From NCBI RefSeq assembly GCF_025336525.1, contig NZ_JAOCZP010000001.1:558001-622000 (forward strand): 64,000 nt of DNA. Direction: 5' to 3'. Both the position numbers and the translations under genes were made by a program. Positions 45,073 through 53,674 of the stretch are shown here, one piece after another (the first letter of the stretch is position 1; each line of letters opens with the position of its first letter). The notes under the pieces are model-generated. The model saw nothing but the letters and a program-made list of their open reading frames with translations, did not search any database and was not told the DNA's origin. This DNA comes from Chelativorans salis (GTDB lineage: Bacteria; Pseudomonadota; Alphaproteobacteria; Rhizobiales; Rhizobiaceae).

Positions 45073-45306
45073 TCATGCCGCCTCGCTGCCCTCTGCATGA
45101 GTTTCAGCTCCTGGCATCTCCCGGAGCACCAAATAGCGATTGCCGCGGCGTCGGATGCATCTCGCCAGGAGCACAGCCGTATGGTGGCCGGACCTCATAC
45201 GGCAGGACGAGGTAAACAAGACCTCGATCTCCTGGGACGAGACGACGGTGGCGGCACAGCCGGAGAACTGCCGCCGATCATGACCTGATCTACCGCAGTG
45301 CAGCAC
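45073..45306 (-). CDS. Possible small hypothetical protein (77 aa)
   Basis: A GTG-started frame with reasonable codon usage reading ATVVSSQEIEVLFTSSC and HHTAVLLARCIRRRGNRYL. It lacks a clear ribosome site, and no family is recognised. It could be a genuine small protein or a remnant; it is convergent with the DUF378 terminator. Confidence 0.3.
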   Translation of the reverse strand: MLHCGRSGHDRRQFSGCAATVVSSQEIEVLFTSSCRMRSGHHTAVLLARCIRRRGNRYLVLREMPGAETHAEGSEAA

Positions 45307-45381
45307 TGCAGGCGATGGCCGCCCATGGAACAGGCGCTGTAGCCTTGGCGGCTGGCAATCATCGGAGCGCCTTTCCTGCGC

Positions 45382-46647
45382 TCAGGCGCGCCTTCGAGCT
45401 TTGGCTTCCAGATGCTTCCGCGTCTCGGCCGCACCATAGTATCGGGGCAGATAGATCTTTATCGACGTGCCTTGGCCGATCTCGGAGTAGATCTTTATGT
45501 GGCCTCCAGACTGCTTCACAAAGCCGAAAACCTGACTTAGCCCCAGCCCCGTGCCCTTTCCCGGGCCTTTGGTGGTGAAGAACGGATCGAAGGCCTTGGC
45601 CATGACGTCGGATGTCATGCCGGTGCCCGTGTCTGTGACTGCGACCATCACATACTGCCCCGGCTTCACATCGTGCTCGGCGCCATAGGCCTCGTCGAGG
45701 TGGCTATTGGCGGTCTCGATCGTGAGCCTGCCGCCTTGAGGCATAGCGTCACGCGCGTTGATGGCCAGGTTGAAGATGGCATTCTCAAGCGCATTCTTGT
45801 CCGTCAAAACCTGCCAGAGGCCGCCGGCAAGCACCGTCTCCAACCGGACCGTCCCGCCCAAAGTGCGGCGGAGCAGATCGGACATTTCCGCCACCATCTG
45901 GTTCGCGTAGAGCGGCTCGGGAGCGAGCGTCTGCTGGCGTGAGAAGGCGAGCAGGCGCTGCGTGAGTGCCGCGGCACGGGAGGCGCCGTCGTTGGCCGCG
46001 GCGATGTACTGGGAGATGTCCTCCCCCTTCGCGAGGCGACGTTCGAGAAGGTTTAGCGCGGAGAGGATGACCGCCAGCATGTTATTGAAGTCGTGGGCGA
46101 TGCCCCCTGTGAGCTGACCGACGGCTTCCAACTTCTGGGCCTGGCGGAGTGCTGCTTCCGACTTCATCCGCGCCTCGACCGCCTCGGCGATGCGCTCCTC
46201 CAGCGTGCGGTTGAGCTCCTGGAGTTCGGCATTGGCGTTCTCGGCGGAACGGCGGGCCTCAAGCAGTTCGCGCTCGTAGCGGCGGCGGTCGGATGCGTTG
46301 AAGATGGTGATGCGGACGAAGCGCAGCGCACCCTTTTCATCGCGCCGCTCGACGGCATTGACGAGTACAGGAAGCCTGCTGCCGTCAGCGCGCACCAGGT
46401 CGAGGGCCACCTCATTGAAAAAGCCCTGCATGCGCATGAGCGGTGCGAAATGAGTCTCGTAGTAGATTTTTCCGGCGATGTTCAGGAAATCCTGAAAGCG
46501 CCGCCCGACAAATTCGGAGCGCTCGCGGCCGAGCCACGTGGCGAAGGTGCGGTTAGCCTTGGTGATACGCCCGTCGGGTCCCGCCGAGACATAGCCGCAG
46601 GGGGCGTTGTCGAACAAATCCTCGAGGTCGTCGATCCCCTGGCTCAT
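45382..46647 (-). CDS. PAS-domain sensor histidine kinase
   Basis: 421 residues from ATG 46647. PAS domain at about 10-115 (LFDNAPCGYVSAGPDGRITK), coiled-coil linker (~120-170), phosphoacceptor region with GGIAHDFNNMLAVILSALNL (His in AHDFNN, ~190), then ATPase motifs NLAINARDAMPQGG (N box), DTGTGM (G1) and GKGTGLGLSQVFGF (G2). It has no transmembrane helix and no receiver domain, so it senses a cytoplasmic signal and needs a separate response regulator, not present here. Its ATG is four bases after the stop of an RsbQ-like hydrolase gene, suggesting that the hydrolase makes the PAS signal. Confidence 0.92.
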   Translation of the reverse strand: MSQGIDDLEDLFDNAPCGYVSAGPDGRITKANRTFATWLGRERSEFVGRRFQDFLNIAGKIYYETHFAPLMRMQGFFNEVALDLVRADGSRLPVLVNAVERRDEKGALRFVRITIFNASDRRRYERELLEARRSAENANAELQELNRTLEERIAEAVEARMKSEAALRQAQKLEAVGQLTGGIAHDFNNMLAVILSALNLLERRLAKGEDISQYIAAANDGASRAAALTQRLLAFSRQQTLAPEPLYANQMVAEMSDLLRRTLGGTVRLETVLAGGLWQVLTDKNALENAIFNLAINARDAMPQGGRLTIETANSHLDEAYGAEHDVKPGQYVMVAVTDTGTGMTSDVMAKAFDPFFTTKGPGKGTGLGLSQVFGFVKQSGGHIKIYSEIGQGTSIKIYLPRYYGAAETRKHLEAKARRRA

Positions 46648-46651
46648 GGGC

Positions 46652-47467
46652 TCAAATTCGGCGCTCCGGATCCCTCGCCTCAAAGAACGTCTTCATGGCG
46701 GAGATCGTTTCCTCCGGCGCGCTGAGATTGGGGCAATGGCCGGTGGCCTGCAGTAGGACGAAGGCGCTGTCGGGAAGACGCTGGTGGACATATGCGCCCA
46801 CGGCCTGCGGCGCGATCACATCCTCGGAGCATTGAAGCACGAGCGCACGGGCGGTGACGCGCGCGAGATCGGCGCGGTTGTCGGAAAGGAAGGTGACCCG
46901 GGCGAAGCGCTTGGCAATTTCCGGGTCCGTCATGCAGAAGGAGTTGATGAGCTCCTCGCTGAGTTCCGGCCGGTCGGGATTGCCCATGATGACGGTGGCC
47001 ATGGCCTGCGACCATCCCATATGGTTGTCGTCGAGGAAATCGAGCAGTTCGTGGATCTGCGCCTCGCTGAAGCCGCCGGTGTACTCCTGGTCGTCTATGT
47101 AGCGAGGCGACGGACCGATCATGACGAGGTCGTCGAAGAGCTCAGGCGCCTGAATAGAGGCAATGGCTCCGATCATGGCGCTGACCGAATGGCCGACGAA
47201 AATGCCATGGGTGACGTCGAGCTCGCGGCAAATCGCGATGATGTCGTCAGCATAGCCTTCGAGAGAGGTATACTTGCCGACATCGTAGGCCTTCAGATCG
47301 GAGCCGCCGCAACCGACGTGGTCGAACAGGACAATGCGGTACTCCTCGGCAAAGGCAGGCCAGACAAAACGCCACATATTCTGATCGCATCCGAAGCCAT
47401 GGGCGAAAACCATCGCTCGCCGCCCGGAACCCACAACCTTTACATTGTTCCGCCGCAATACACTCAA
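46652..47467 (-). CDS. RsbQ-like alpha/beta hydrolase
   Basis: 271 residues from TTG 47467, which is preceded by AAGGGAG and gives the length of Bacillus RsbQ; the ATG at 47536 would add 23 non-family residues without a ribosome site. NNVKVVGSGRRAMVFAHGFG, FDHVGCGGSDLKAYD, VGHSVSAMIG (catalytic Ser), CSEDVIAP (Asp) and ATGHCPNLS (His) mirror RsbQ and the plant receptors KAI2/D14. In Bacillus, RsbQ is required by the PAS phosphatase RsbP. Here the translationally coupled partner is a PAS histidine kinase instead. Confidence 0.9.
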   Translation of the reverse strand: MSVLRRNNVKVVGSGRRAMVFAHGFGCDQNMWRFVWPAFAEEYRIVLFDHVGCGGSDLKAYDVGKYTSLEGYADDIIAICRELDVTHGIFVGHSVSAMIGAIASIQAPELFDDLVMIGPSPRYIDDQEYTGGFSEAQIHELLDFLDDNHMGWSQAMATVIMGNPDRPELSEELINSFCMTDPEIAKRFARVTFLSDNRADLARVTARALVLQCSEDVIAPQAVGAYVHQRLPDSAFVLLQATGHCPNLSAPEETISAMKTFFEARDPERRI

Positions 47468-47839
47468 GAACAATCTCCCTTTCGTGCCTACTGGAGACCA
47501 GCTGCTCGCACAGGGCGCCAGGATGATCTCGCTCATTGAACGGGAAATAGGGCCAACCGCACGCTGTTCAATCGACGGCCCAGCGCCGGCGTGGCACTCG
47601 GTCGCTCATGTTGCGGTTGTCTGCTCTGGCGAAGTGCCGGGAAGGATAAGGGCGGCTTCGTCCGCTCGAGCAGTTTGCTCGGACTTGCAGCTAGGACCAA
47701 GTGTTGTCGCAGCCGCGGCGAGCGAGGCGAATTTTCGCAATTGGAATGGAACCATTCGCCGCGACAAGGTTGAGCCAATCATCTCGCCATTGCCGCAACG
47801 CTTTGCCGGCCCAGGAGTTAGGGCCAAAAGGTGCATCCC
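47468..47839. other. Divergent intergenic region, no gene
   Basis: About 370 bases between the RsbQ-like gene and the AI-2E-family transporter gene. GGAAC at 47748 and GGTT at 47768 resemble an EcfG promoter, but the spacer is one base short, so I do not call it. No other structure is clear. Confidence 0.3.
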
Positions 47840-49006
47840 ATGCAGGAAACAGAGCGCGACGAAGCGGAGACGCCCTCCCATGAGCGTTCGACCGAACCAC
47901 CGCAGGTCATTGTCGTTGACAAGACCCTGAAGGCGCTGGGAATTGGCACATTCCTGATCATTCTGGTCGTGGCGCTCTATTTCGGGCGTGATTTTCTCCT
48001 GCCCGTAGTGCTTGCCTTCCTCTTCGCCCTCGTTCTTGGCCCGGTAGTTCGATCTCTCGCCAGGCGAGGTGTTCCTGAATGGGCCACCGCGATACTGCTC
48101 GTGGTCATACTCTCTGCGATCATCTCATCCGCGCTCTACTCCCTGAGCGGCCCGGTTTCGCAATGGATCGAGGACGCGCCGCGCATCGGCCGCGAAGTGC
48201 AGGACCGGATCGCCATGCTACGCCGCCCGGTGGATGCGGTGGTGGATGCGTCCCAGCAGGTCGAGCAACTCGCCGAATCCGAGGATCCGGAAGCGCAGCG
48301 CGTCGTCCTGAGCGAGCCGGGTCTCATCAGCCGTGCTGCCAGCGGCGCGCCCGAGGTCGCCGCACAGATCGGGGTCACTCTTATTCTGCTTCTCTTTCTG
48401 CTTTCCTCCGGCGATATGTTCTATGAAAAGCTGGTGAAATCGCTGCCCACGCTCTCGGACAAAAAGCGCGGATTGCGAATCGCGCGAACGGTCGAGCGGG
48501 ATGTTTCGCGCTATCTTTTCACCATCTCGCTCATCAATGTCGGCCTTGGCGCCGCTGTTGCGGCGGGCATGTTTGCGATCGGCATGCCCAATCCCGTGCT
48601 CTGGGGCGTGCTGGCCGCGCTGTTGAACTTCATTCCGTATCTTGGAGCCTTGCTCGGCGTCGTGCTGGTTGGTCTGGTCGCCCTGGTCTCTTTCGATGCG
48701 ATCGGAGTGGCGCTCCTTGCGCCGCTCATCTATCTTGCCTGCACCACGGTCGAGGGACAGTTGGTCACCCCGCTGGTCATCGGGCGCCGGCTTGAAATGA
48801 ACCCCATCGTCATCTTCCTGGCGATCGCATTCTGGGGCTGGCTTTGGGGGATAGTCGGCGCGCTGATCGCCGTTCCACTTCTCGTTATTCTCAAGGTGTT
48901 CGCCGATCATGTTGAAGGCCTCGGGGGTTTGGGCGAATTCCTGGCGGGGCGCGACGTGCCGCAGGCGCAGGAAGACGAGGAGAGCAAGCCAGCCGAATCC
49001 TCCTAG
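47840..49006 (+). CDS. AI-2E family transporter
   Basis: 388 residues with eight helices in the usual pattern: VALYFGRDFLLPVVLAFLFA early, a central amphipathic region (SGPVSQWIEDAPRIGREVQD), then LNFIPYLGALLGVVLVGLVA, GQLVTPLVIGRRLEMNPIVI and FWGWLWGIVGALIAVPLLV. This is the TqsA/PerM family, whose members export autoinducer-2 or act as Na+(Li+)/H+ antiporters; which applies is unknown. Start ATG 47840 lies nine bases after AAAAGG; GTG 47831 is the alternative. Confidence 0.92.
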   Translation: MQETERDEAETPSHERSTEPPQVIVVDKTLKALGIGTFLIILVVALYFGRDFLLPVVLAFLFALVLGPVVRSLARRGVPEWATAILLVVILSAIISSALYSLSGPVSQWIEDAPRIGREVQDRIAMLRRPVDAVVDASQQVEQLAESEDPEAQRVVLSEPGLISRAASGAPEVAAQIGVTLILLLFLLSSGDMFYEKLVKSLPTLSDKKRGLRIARTVERDVSRYLFTISLINVGLGAAVAAGMFAIGMPNPVLWGVLAALLNFIPYLGALLGVVLVGLVALVSFDAIGVALLAPLIYLACTTVEGQLVTPLVIGRRLEMNPIVIFLAIAFWGWLWGIVGALIAVPLLVILKVFADHVEGLGGLGEFLAGRDVPQAQEDEESKPAESS

Positions 49007-49080
49007 GTCCCTCCGGTCAAGCGGTGCTAAGCTTATGATCCATTCAACCTGAAGCGCCCTTCGGAGGATTCTCAAGAGAG

Positions 49081-50136
49081 ATGAAATCCATTCTCTTCGC
49101 TTCCGGATGCCTACTCATCGTCATGACGCTACTGTCATTCGTGAAAAGCGCGAAGTGGTGGATTCGTGGAGCGGACTTTCCGCGCCTGCAGATCGCCGTC
49201 GCGAGCGCCCTTGTGCTGTGCGTGTACCTGTTCCTCTATGAAGAGAGAGGCACATGGGACGCCATTTTCCTGATCACTCTCGCAGGCGCGCTCGGCTACC
49301 AAAGTTTCCGGATATTTCCATATACGATCGTGGCGCCTCGGGAGGTTGCGAAGGCCTCTGGCGATGCAGACACGGCAAACTCTATCCGCCTGCTGATCGC
49401 CAATGTCTTGATGGAGAACCGGGCAGCCCGCAGATTTCTGGCTCTCGTGCAGGAGACCCGACCGGATATCATCCTGGCCGTGGAGACCGATGCCTGGTGG
49501 GACGAGCAGCTGCGCGACCTGAGCGGCGATTATCCGCATTCCATCAAGCAACCGCAAGAAAACCACTACGGCATGCACCTCTTTTCCAAACTGGAACTGG
49601 CTTCCCCCGAAGTTCGGTTCCTGGTGGAAGGCGACGTTCCCTCGGTCCGCGCTTCCGTGCGCTTGCGATCCGGCCAGTGGATCGAATTCTTCGGCGTACA
49701 CCCGCGGCCGCCGGAGCCGCGCACCGATACCGAAGAGCGGGACGCCGAAATCCTGATCGTGGGTAGGCAGGTGAAGGCGCAGAACCGACCAGCGATCGTT
49801 GCGGGCGATCTCAACGACGTAGCATGGTCCCACACCACACGTCTTTTCCAGCGCACCAGTGGTTTGCTGGATCCGCGGCGCGGGCGCGGCATGTTCAGCA
49901 CCTTCCACGCTCGATATCCCCTGTTTAGATGGCCTCTGGACCATATTTTCCACGACGCTTCCTACACGCTTGTCCACCTGCAGCGCCTGCGCGGTTTCGG
50001 ATCAGATCACTTCCCTGTCCTGGCGGAACTGCACTACACTCCCAGCGCGGCCGAAGGCCAGGAAGCGCCAGAATCCGACCAGGACGACCGCGCGGAAGCT
50101 CAAGAAAAGATCGCCGAGGGCAAGGCTGCCGATTAG
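49081..50136 (+). CDS. Membrane-anchored endonuclease/exonuclease/phosphatase family protein
   Basis: 351 residues: three N-terminal helices (about 1-20, 38-55, 62-80) and a periplasm- or cytoplasm-facing EEP domain from ~105. Motifs: LIANVLMENRAARRFLALVQ, PDIILAVETDAWWDEQL (metal-binding Glu), AIVAGDLNDVAWSHTT (GDLND), PLDHIFH and GFGSDHFPVLAEL (SDHFP). This family hydrolyses phosphoesters of DNA, lipids or nucleotides; rhizobial relatives are uncharacterised. The C-terminal 30 residues are charged and low-complexity. Confidence 0.9.
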   Translation: MKSILFASGCLLIVMTLLSFVKSAKWWIRGADFPRLQIAVASALVLCVYLFLYEERGTWDAIFLITLAGALGYQSFRIFPYTIVAPREVAKASGDADTANSIRLLIANVLMENRAARRFLALVQETRPDIILAVETDAWWDEQLRDLSGDYPHSIKQPQENHYGMHLFSKLELASPEVRFLVEGDVPSVRASVRLRSGQWIEFFGVHPRPPEPRTDTEERDAEILIVGRQVKAQNRPAIVAGDLNDVAWSHTTRLFQRTSGLLDPRRGRGMFSTFHARYPLFRWPLDHIFHDASYTLVHLQRLRGFGSDHFPVLAELHYTPSAAEGQEAPESDQDDRAEAQEKIAEGKAAD

Positions 50137-50178
50137 GCGATTGGCGGCTCCCGAACAGTGGCGGCAGTCATCAGCATC

Positions 50179-50203
50179 GGAACCAAACGGCTCACCGGCT
50201 GTT
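50179..50203 (+). promoter_or_regulatory. Candidate EcfG promoter before truncated glucan-branching gene
   Basis: GGAAC (50179-50183), 16 bases, then TGTT (50200-50203), ending 64 bases before ATG 50267. Matches the EcfG/RpoE2 spacing. Trehalose and glycogen genes are common members of this regulon. Confidence 0.4.
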
Positions 50204-50266
50204 CGAATACGCCGCCATGTCCGGACACCGCTCCCGGATATCGCGTCGACGCCACGGAGGTTCCTC

Positions 50267-50602
50267 ATGCTCAAGTCAGCCGCCCGAAACGGCGTTGCAT
50301 TTCGTGTGTGGGCGCCGCATGCCGACGCGATATTTGTCACCGGCTCATTCAATGGCTGGTCGGATGACGAAGTCGCGATGCCGGCGGAGGGGGATGGGAT
50401 CTGGTACGCCGATGTGGCCGGAGCAAAACCCGGCGACGAATACAGGTTCCTGATCCGCAATGGTGAGCAGGTCCTGTCGCGCATCGATCCCTATGCCCGC
50501 GCGGTGACGAGCTCCGTCGGCGACGGAATTGTCGTCGAGCCAGACCACGACTGGCATGATATCGACTTCCAGACGCCGCCCGGGAACGAGCTGGTCATGT
50601 AG
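50267..50602 (+). pseudogene. N-terminal CBM48/E-set domain of a truncated alpha-glucan branching-type enzyme
   Basis: 111 residues with GGAGG upstream of the ATG. NGVAFRVWAPHADAIFVTGS and YRFLIRNGEQVLSRIDPYAR are the isoamylase N-terminal (CBM48) domain of GH13 branching enzymes or trehalohydrolases. The frame stops after PPGNELVM, exactly where the family continues with YEMHIGTF, and the GH13 catalytic barrel is missing. Either a nonsense change plus deletion made this a pseudogene, or it survives as a free glycan-binding module. Confidence 0.7.
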
Positions 50603-50610
50603 GCCATGGC

Positions 50611-50811
50611 CTGCCGGCCACGCCTGCCTTCCTGGTGTGGCAGGAGGCCTATCTCGATCGCTTCGAGGCGGCAATTCTTGGTGCCGACTGGGACAATCCG
50701 GACGCCGCGCGGGCGGGCGTACTGGAGGACATGATGGCCTTCCTGCCAAGCGATGAGCTGCTGTTCTTCCTTGAGCAGTCGATTTTGCCCATGCGGAACG
50801 ACTCGGCATGA
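50611..50811 (+). pseudogene. C-terminal fragment of an unidentified protein
   Basis: Sixty-six codons in a frame shifted from the preceding truncated gene read LPATPAFLVWQEAYLDRFEA then AILGADWDNPDAARAG and end LLFFLEQSILPMRNDSA. Codon usage is gene-like but there is no start. It seems to be the tail of a gene lost by the deletion that truncated the branching enzyme. I do not recognise the family. Confidence 0.4.
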
Positions 50812-51078
50812 CCGAATAGCGATTTCTGACAGCATCAAGGGGCGTCGCCGTTGTGGTGGCAAGGCCTTTGGCTCAAGCCCGATCACAGCGCGAAGCTCAG
50901 CTTCGGACGGGTCTCACGAATGGCAGCTCATTGGCACTGTGCGGTAGTTCCACACGTTCACCTAAACTTCCTCTCTCCACCCGTTGCTGTCACTGGAATC
51001 CCGCTCGAGGAATGCCTCGATTGAGCCCCCAGTGCGGTCATTCGCCTATCGTCATCAGCAACAGGGTGGGGGATACGG
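50812..51078. other. Gene-poor stretch, possible small OtsA-like trace
   Basis: No supported gene. Near 51040-51075 the plus strand encodes SPIVISNRVGDT, reminiscent of the trehalose-6-phosphate synthase N-terminus (VVVSNRV), which would fit the neighbouring glucan-enzyme remnants, but the match is too short to rely on. Confidence 0.25.
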
Positions 51079-51462
51079 TCAATTCGAATGCCGGTTGGTG
51101 ATCCTGATATAATATCCGTCGGGATCAACAAGACGAAAATCGGTTAACCCCCAGGGCTGTAGGGTGAGGTCACCTGAGAGTGGCCAGCCACTCGCCTTTG
51201 CGGCATCATAGGAAGCGTCGATATTGTCGACGCTCAGCACAACTTCTACACCTCGGCCGACTTTCTCACCCGGTCGACATTGCACAGGATGATCGTTCGG
51301 CAATAATCTCCTGAGATTCAATGAAATCGTCGCCGCATCATTCGCCAGCATCGTGTATCCGTCGGTGCCCTCCTGGCAAATTTGAAAACCCAATACTTGA
51401 GTGTAGAAACTGGCTGACCTTTCCAAGTCATCAACGAACAACTCCAAGCGCAAGTTTATCAT
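51079..51462 (-). CDS. VOC (glyoxalase/bleomycin-resistance) family protein
   Basis: 127 residues from ATG 51462. Two beta-alpha-beta-beta-beta modules: LRLELFVDDLERSASFYTQV with LGFQI, and GVEVVLSVDNIDASYDAAKA ending FRLVDPDGYYIRIT. The Glu and His/Asp positions typical of metal-binding members are partly present (E in the DPDGYYIRI region is replaced by I), so it may be a binding protein or antibiotic-sequestering protein rather than an enzyme. GTG 51471 is an alternative start. Confidence 0.85.
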   Translation of the reverse strand: MINLRLELFVDDLERSASFYTQVLGFQICQEGTDGYTMLANDAATISLNLRRLLPNDHPVQCRPGEKVGRGVEVVLSVDNIDASYDAAKASGWPLSGDLTLQPWGLTDFRLVDPDGYYIRITNRHSN

Positions 51463-51814
51463 CGCTGCCACCTCATCTTCTTAACGTAGTGCGTTTCACC
51501 GTAGTAGCCCTGTCAGTTTGCGTGGAATGTCAACTGCGGATCAACTTGATCCGTTTTCGTGCGTCGGTGTCGGATCCACATGCGCGCGTGCCAGTCGCCA
51601 AGGAGGGTTCACTCGGTTCGTTCCCTCAAAGGACGATCCGGTTGCCACCTGGGCCAAACAACTCTGCTTCGCGCCAGAGTCCCCGGGCCCACTCGCGAAT
51701 GCGACGCGGCGTCCTACATTTCCTGCTGCCCAAGGACAAGAATACGCATTTCCTCAAGCTCCTATTTGGAACGCTCCGCAGAAACTTTCCTCTTCAGGCT
51801 CAGCCGGTTGTCGG
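51463..51814. other. 352-base region without a supported gene
   Basis: Lies between the VOC gene start and the stop of the DMT transporter gene, both minus strand. Plus-strand frames here are arginine-rich and lack ribosome sites. The VOC promoter should be within it; nothing else is evident. Confidence 0.3.
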
Positions 51815-52762
51815 TCAGGTTTGCATGGCAGGTGCCTCGCGCGGTGCGTTTGCGGACCGACGCAACATGAGCCCGATCGCGAGCACGACTGCAACGCTGC
51901 CGGGAAGCCACAACCATCCGATCTCGTCAGGCGCAGCGGCAAACAGGATGAGCATGGACACGAAAGGAACGAGATAGGTGTAGGCAGTCACCGCGCCCGG
52001 TGTGAGAACCCCAGTTCCTCGCTGCATCAACCAAAACGTGACGCCGCTGGAAAAGATTCCCAGATAGGCCACCATAAGAAAATCGAAGAATGTCAAACGT
52101 GCGAGCGCTTGCGCCGGCTCGAAGGCCAAGCCCAGTATCCCGATCAGTACGCCACCGGCCAAGAGGCTCCAGAAGGTGCGTAACGCAGCACTGTCGGAAA
52201 GCCATCCACGCTTGAGCCCCCACTTGCTGAGGACCGGGTAAAGAGCGGACGCGACGCACCCCAGGAAGAAAGCAGCCTCGCCGAGGCTGAACTGTAAGCT
52301 GCCATTCCCGCCGCTGTTGCCGGCCCAGGCGAGCCAAAGGGCGCCCGCTGCACCAAGCGCCAATGCGGCCAGCAACCCACCATCCGGCCGCTCGACACGG
52401 ATTATCCGTCCAAGGCCGTAGGCAAGCAACGGTACACTGACATACAGCGTGGCCATCGACAGTGCGGTGACTTGATGTGCGGCCCAGAACATGGCGCCGA
52501 AGAAGCCGGCAAGACACAAGCCCATCACTGCATAAAGGACGAGTCCGGGAGGGCTTGGCCAGTGATCGGGCGTACGCCAGACAAGCGCTCCGATGGCGGC
52601 GGCGGCTATGGCAAAGCGGATCGCCGTCAGGAACAATGGCGGTAGCCCCTCGCTCATTAGTCCCACAGCAGGGAATGACAATCCGACAATCAGCGCCCAC
52701 AGGAACATTCCCGCGTGTGCGCCTCCCGGCGCCGCCATGAAGGCGTTCAATCTGTATTGCAT
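51815..52762 (-). CDS. EamA/DMT-superfamily exporter
   Basis: 315 residues, ten helices in two EamA repeats: GMFLWALIVGLSFPAVGLM then FLTAIRFAIAAAAIGALVW, and GEAAFFLGCVASALYPVLSK then VTFWLMQRGTGVLTPGAVTAY. Such drug/metabolite transporters export amino acids, metabolites or drugs. ATG 52762 has AGGGGAAATCC upstream; extension to 52813 is less likely. It is the last gene of the FMN reductase / DUF6506 / arylamine N-acetyltransferase operon, 57 bases after the acetyltransferase, and so may export the acetylated product (inference). Confidence 0.9.
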   Translation of the reverse strand: MQYRLNAFMAAPGGAHAGMFLWALIVGLSFPAVGLMSEGLPPLFLTAIRFAIAAAAIGALVWRTPDHWPSPPGLVLYAVMGLCLAGFFGAMFWAAHQVTALSMATLYVSVPLLAYGLGRIIRVERPDGGLLAALALGAAGALWLAWAGNSGGNGSLQFSLGEAAFFLGCVASALYPVLSKWGLKRGWLSDSAALRTFWSLLAGGVLIGILGLAFEPAQALARLTFFDFLMVAYLGIFSSGVTFWLMQRGTGVLTPGAVTAYTYLVPFVSMLILFAAAPDEIGWLWLPGSVAVVLAIGLMLRRSANAPREAPAMQT

Positions 52763-52819
52763 CAGGATTTCCCCTGGGTAGTGTCGGACATTCGTCCGAC
52801 CGGGATGAATCAAGTGGTT

Positions 52820-53674
52820 TCAGACAGTTTGAGCCTCCGCGATCGCCGCCGCCAGGATTGGGTCGCTGCCGGCAGGGACGTCGATGAGGAAGTGGTTCTT
52901 AAGGACATCATGCAACTCCGTGATATCGGTCAGCAGCCTTCGCTCCGACGGTCCATCAATGGCGTGGACCGTCAACCGATTGCCGAGAAGCGCGTAGCGG
53001 CCTTCGGCGAATGGCCGTGCGGCAATCAGCGTATGTCGGAAATGGGAGTCCGGATGTGACGAAAGATAGTGGTTGGTGATCTCGTAATCGGCCAGGACCT
53101 GCTCCTGCAGATCGAAGCGGTAAACCGGTCTCCAGTCAGCGCCGATCCGGGCGTCCAGGCGAAACAGGCCATCTTGCTCGACAAGGCGGAAGCGCTCATG
53201 CGGTGTCTCTTGTTCAAGATCGGGCCGCAGGCGCAACGGCGCCGTCAGAGTGAGCGCTCCGAAGCCGACATCAGCAATGCAGTCCTCGCCATCTGCGTGA
53301 ACCCTGAGAAGCATATGGCCGCGGGGCGTCTTCGCTTCTTCGGGCTGGTTCCACAGAATGCGTGCAGCCAGACCTGAAACGCGAAACCCCAGAGCTGACA
53401 GCATATGCCCAAAGAGCAAATTCTGCTCGAAGCAATAGCCGCCACGTCTGCCGCGGACCAGCTTGTCCATCAGCGAGGCCGCATCCAGCCGGACCGGCAG
53501 GCGACCGAGGCGTGGGTCGAGGTTCTCGAAGGCGATTGCCTGAGGATGCAAGCGATGCAGTGAATGCAGCACCGCCAGCGAAGCTTCGCGCGATCCCGAA
53601 TAGCCGATGCGCGCGAGATAAGCGTCCATCTCGATCGCTTCGTCCGTTGCTGCAAACAGGCGGTCAGTTGTCAT
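52820..53674 (-). CDS. Arylamine N-acetyltransferase
   Basis: 284 residues. Catalytic triad: Cys in [15 protein letters not shown] (~81), His in [14 protein letters not shown] (~120), Asp in [16 protein letters not shown] (~136). [18 protein letters not shown] is the conserved N-terminal patch. The enzyme transfers acetyl from acetyl-CoA to aromatic amines, hydrazines or N-hydroxyarylamines, a detoxification step. The start overlaps the DUF6506 stop by four bases. Co-location with an FMN reductase suggests sequential reduction and acetylation of aromatic nitro or azo compounds. Confidence 0.95.
   Translation of the reverse strand: MTTDRLFAATDEAIEMDAYLARIGYSGSREASLAVLHSLHRLHPQAIAFENLDPRLGRLPVRLDAASLMDKLVRGRRGGYCFEQNLLFGHMLSALGFRVSGLAARILWNQPEEAKTPRGHMLLRVHADGEDCIADVGFGALTLTAPLRLRPDLEQETPHERFRLVEQDGLFRLDARIGADWRPVYRFDLQEQVLADYEITNHYLSSHPDSHFRHTLIAARPFAEGRYALLGNRLTVHAIDGPSERRLLTDITELHDVLKNHFLIDVPAGSDPILAAAIAEAQTV

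Noticed and set aside
47748-47771. EcfG-like promoter before the AI-2E-family transporter gene
   Set aside because: GGAAC to GTT spacing is one base short of the consensus, so left uncalled.
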